A DNA stretch of 64,000 nt from Lytechinus pictus. Lineage: Eukaryota; Echinodermata; Echinoidea; Temnopleuroida; Toxopneustidae. Below the pieces are notes generated by a model. That model saw nothing but the letters and a program-made list of their open reading frames with translations. It was not told where the DNA came from and did not search any database. The stretch covers positions 12,039,001 through 12,103,000 of the forward strand of contig NW_026974140.1 in assembly GCF_037042905.1 (NCBI RefSeq). Direction: 5' to 3'. Positions within the stretch are counted from its first letter, which is position 1, and each line of letters begins with the position of its first letter. A program made the position numbers and the translations under genes. This document shows, in pieces, positions 63,560-64,000 of the stretch.

Positions 63560-63658
63560 GGTAATACTATATCTGTAAAACGCTTAGACACGTCGTTCTG
63601 ATGTATTAAGCGCTATATAAAAGCAGATTATTATTATTATCATAATAATAATAATTCT
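63560..63658 (+). repeat. LINE/SINE-type 3' tail ending in (ATT)n
   Basis: TGTAAAACGCTTAGACACGT, CGTTCTGATGTATTAAGCGC then TATATAAAAGCAG and (ATT)n. A pair of GCGCT-type words before TATATAAA and an ATT microsatellite is a common dispersed 3' tail in animal genomes. Family not assigned. Confidence 0.5.
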
Positions 63659-64000
63659 TTATCTGAATAATAATAATGGTTCACTAAGCACACATTTAAC
63701 ACTTGCTAAAACAGATCTTGTAATCTTGGAGAAAATAGCATCTGAGTAAATTATTTATCTATCAAGTCACAATGGACTCCTCATACAGATATCATGACGG
63801 CATATAGTATATCTTTTATAATTTCATATAAATGCTTTCAGAAATAATAAACGCTGTAATTAAACAAATTTAGAACTACACCTGCTTCTCTACCCTTATT
63901 CTCTGAAAAATGGATTGCAATAGTTCATTCTGTTGACATCTGAGAATGATTAATGACAAGGTGAAAAACTAAGAGAAATTGTCCTTTCCCTTCCCTCTCA

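Larger units (their letters stand above)
55802..64000. other. Fat4 intron >8 kb, continues past the window
   Basis: No further cadherin exon can be found on the minus strand. Contents: a MITE at 58308-58439, a probable LINE tail with (AT)n at 61110-61205, a second LINE/SINE tail at 63560-63658, and a pyrimidine-rich stretch at 60550-60710. Two GC-raised patches (56330-56660 and 59560-59960) lack recognisable coding similarity. Confidence 0.55.

Overview
This is nuclear genomic DNA from a marine invertebrate, most likely an echinoderm and probably a sea urchin. That is an inference from short GT-AG exons in long AT-rich introns, Fat4-type and Ost3/Ost6-type proteins closest to deuterostome forms, and the abundance and style of the dispersed inverted-repeat elements. 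No species call is possible without a search. Both protein genes run on the minus strand and each is cut by a window edge.

Positions 1-4799 hold seven exons of an oligosaccharyltransferase thioredoxin subunit (TUSC3/MAGT1 family): signal peptide, CxxC domain and the first two membrane segments. The 3' exons lie beyond base 1. Positions 37793-55801 hold the last eight exons of a giant cadherin that I identify as Fat4. It has about 13 cadherin repeats, then EGF x4, LamG, EGF, LamG, EGF, one membrane helix and a roughly 475-residue cytoplasmic tail whose terminal motifs match vertebrate FAT4. Its upstream exons lie beyond base 64000, behind an intron of more than 8 kb.

The 33 kb between the two genes is dominated by repeats and tRNA genes. 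From 6.4 to 13.5 kb there are nested terminal-inverted-repeat (TIR) elements: a TA-flanked shell, a TTAA-flanked element inside it, and a GGCCCGTAT-ended element inside that. The innermost carries a CTAG-rich tract and eight ~155-bp repeats with RFX-type palindromes. Next come a 0.66-kb TIR element, an initiator tRNA-Met (14.74 kb), a palindrome-rich CCAGTTGG element (15.4-16.5 kb), an element with tandem repeats carrying nuclear-receptor-like DR1 sites (18.0-19.2 kb), a TA-flanked element (19.4-20.3 kb) and a plus-strand tRNA-Trp (20.8 kb).

From 21.5 to 34.5 kb there is a tandem array with eight minus-strand tRNA-Trp genes. The basic unit is about 0.7 kb. One unit received a 1.9-kb TA-flanked transposon, itself carrying a 0.9-kb hAT-like insertion with an exact 8-bp target duplication, then a 474-bp local duplication. 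The resulting 3.76-kb dimer is present three times. This array is the most unusual object in the window: its order of events can be read from empty sites and target duplications, and its tRNAs carry a compensatory acceptor-stem change relative to the plus-strand copy.

The Fat4 introns hold at least six copies of one short inverted-repeat element, members of a second MITE family and probable LINE tails. I see no bacterial, viral or CRISPR content.
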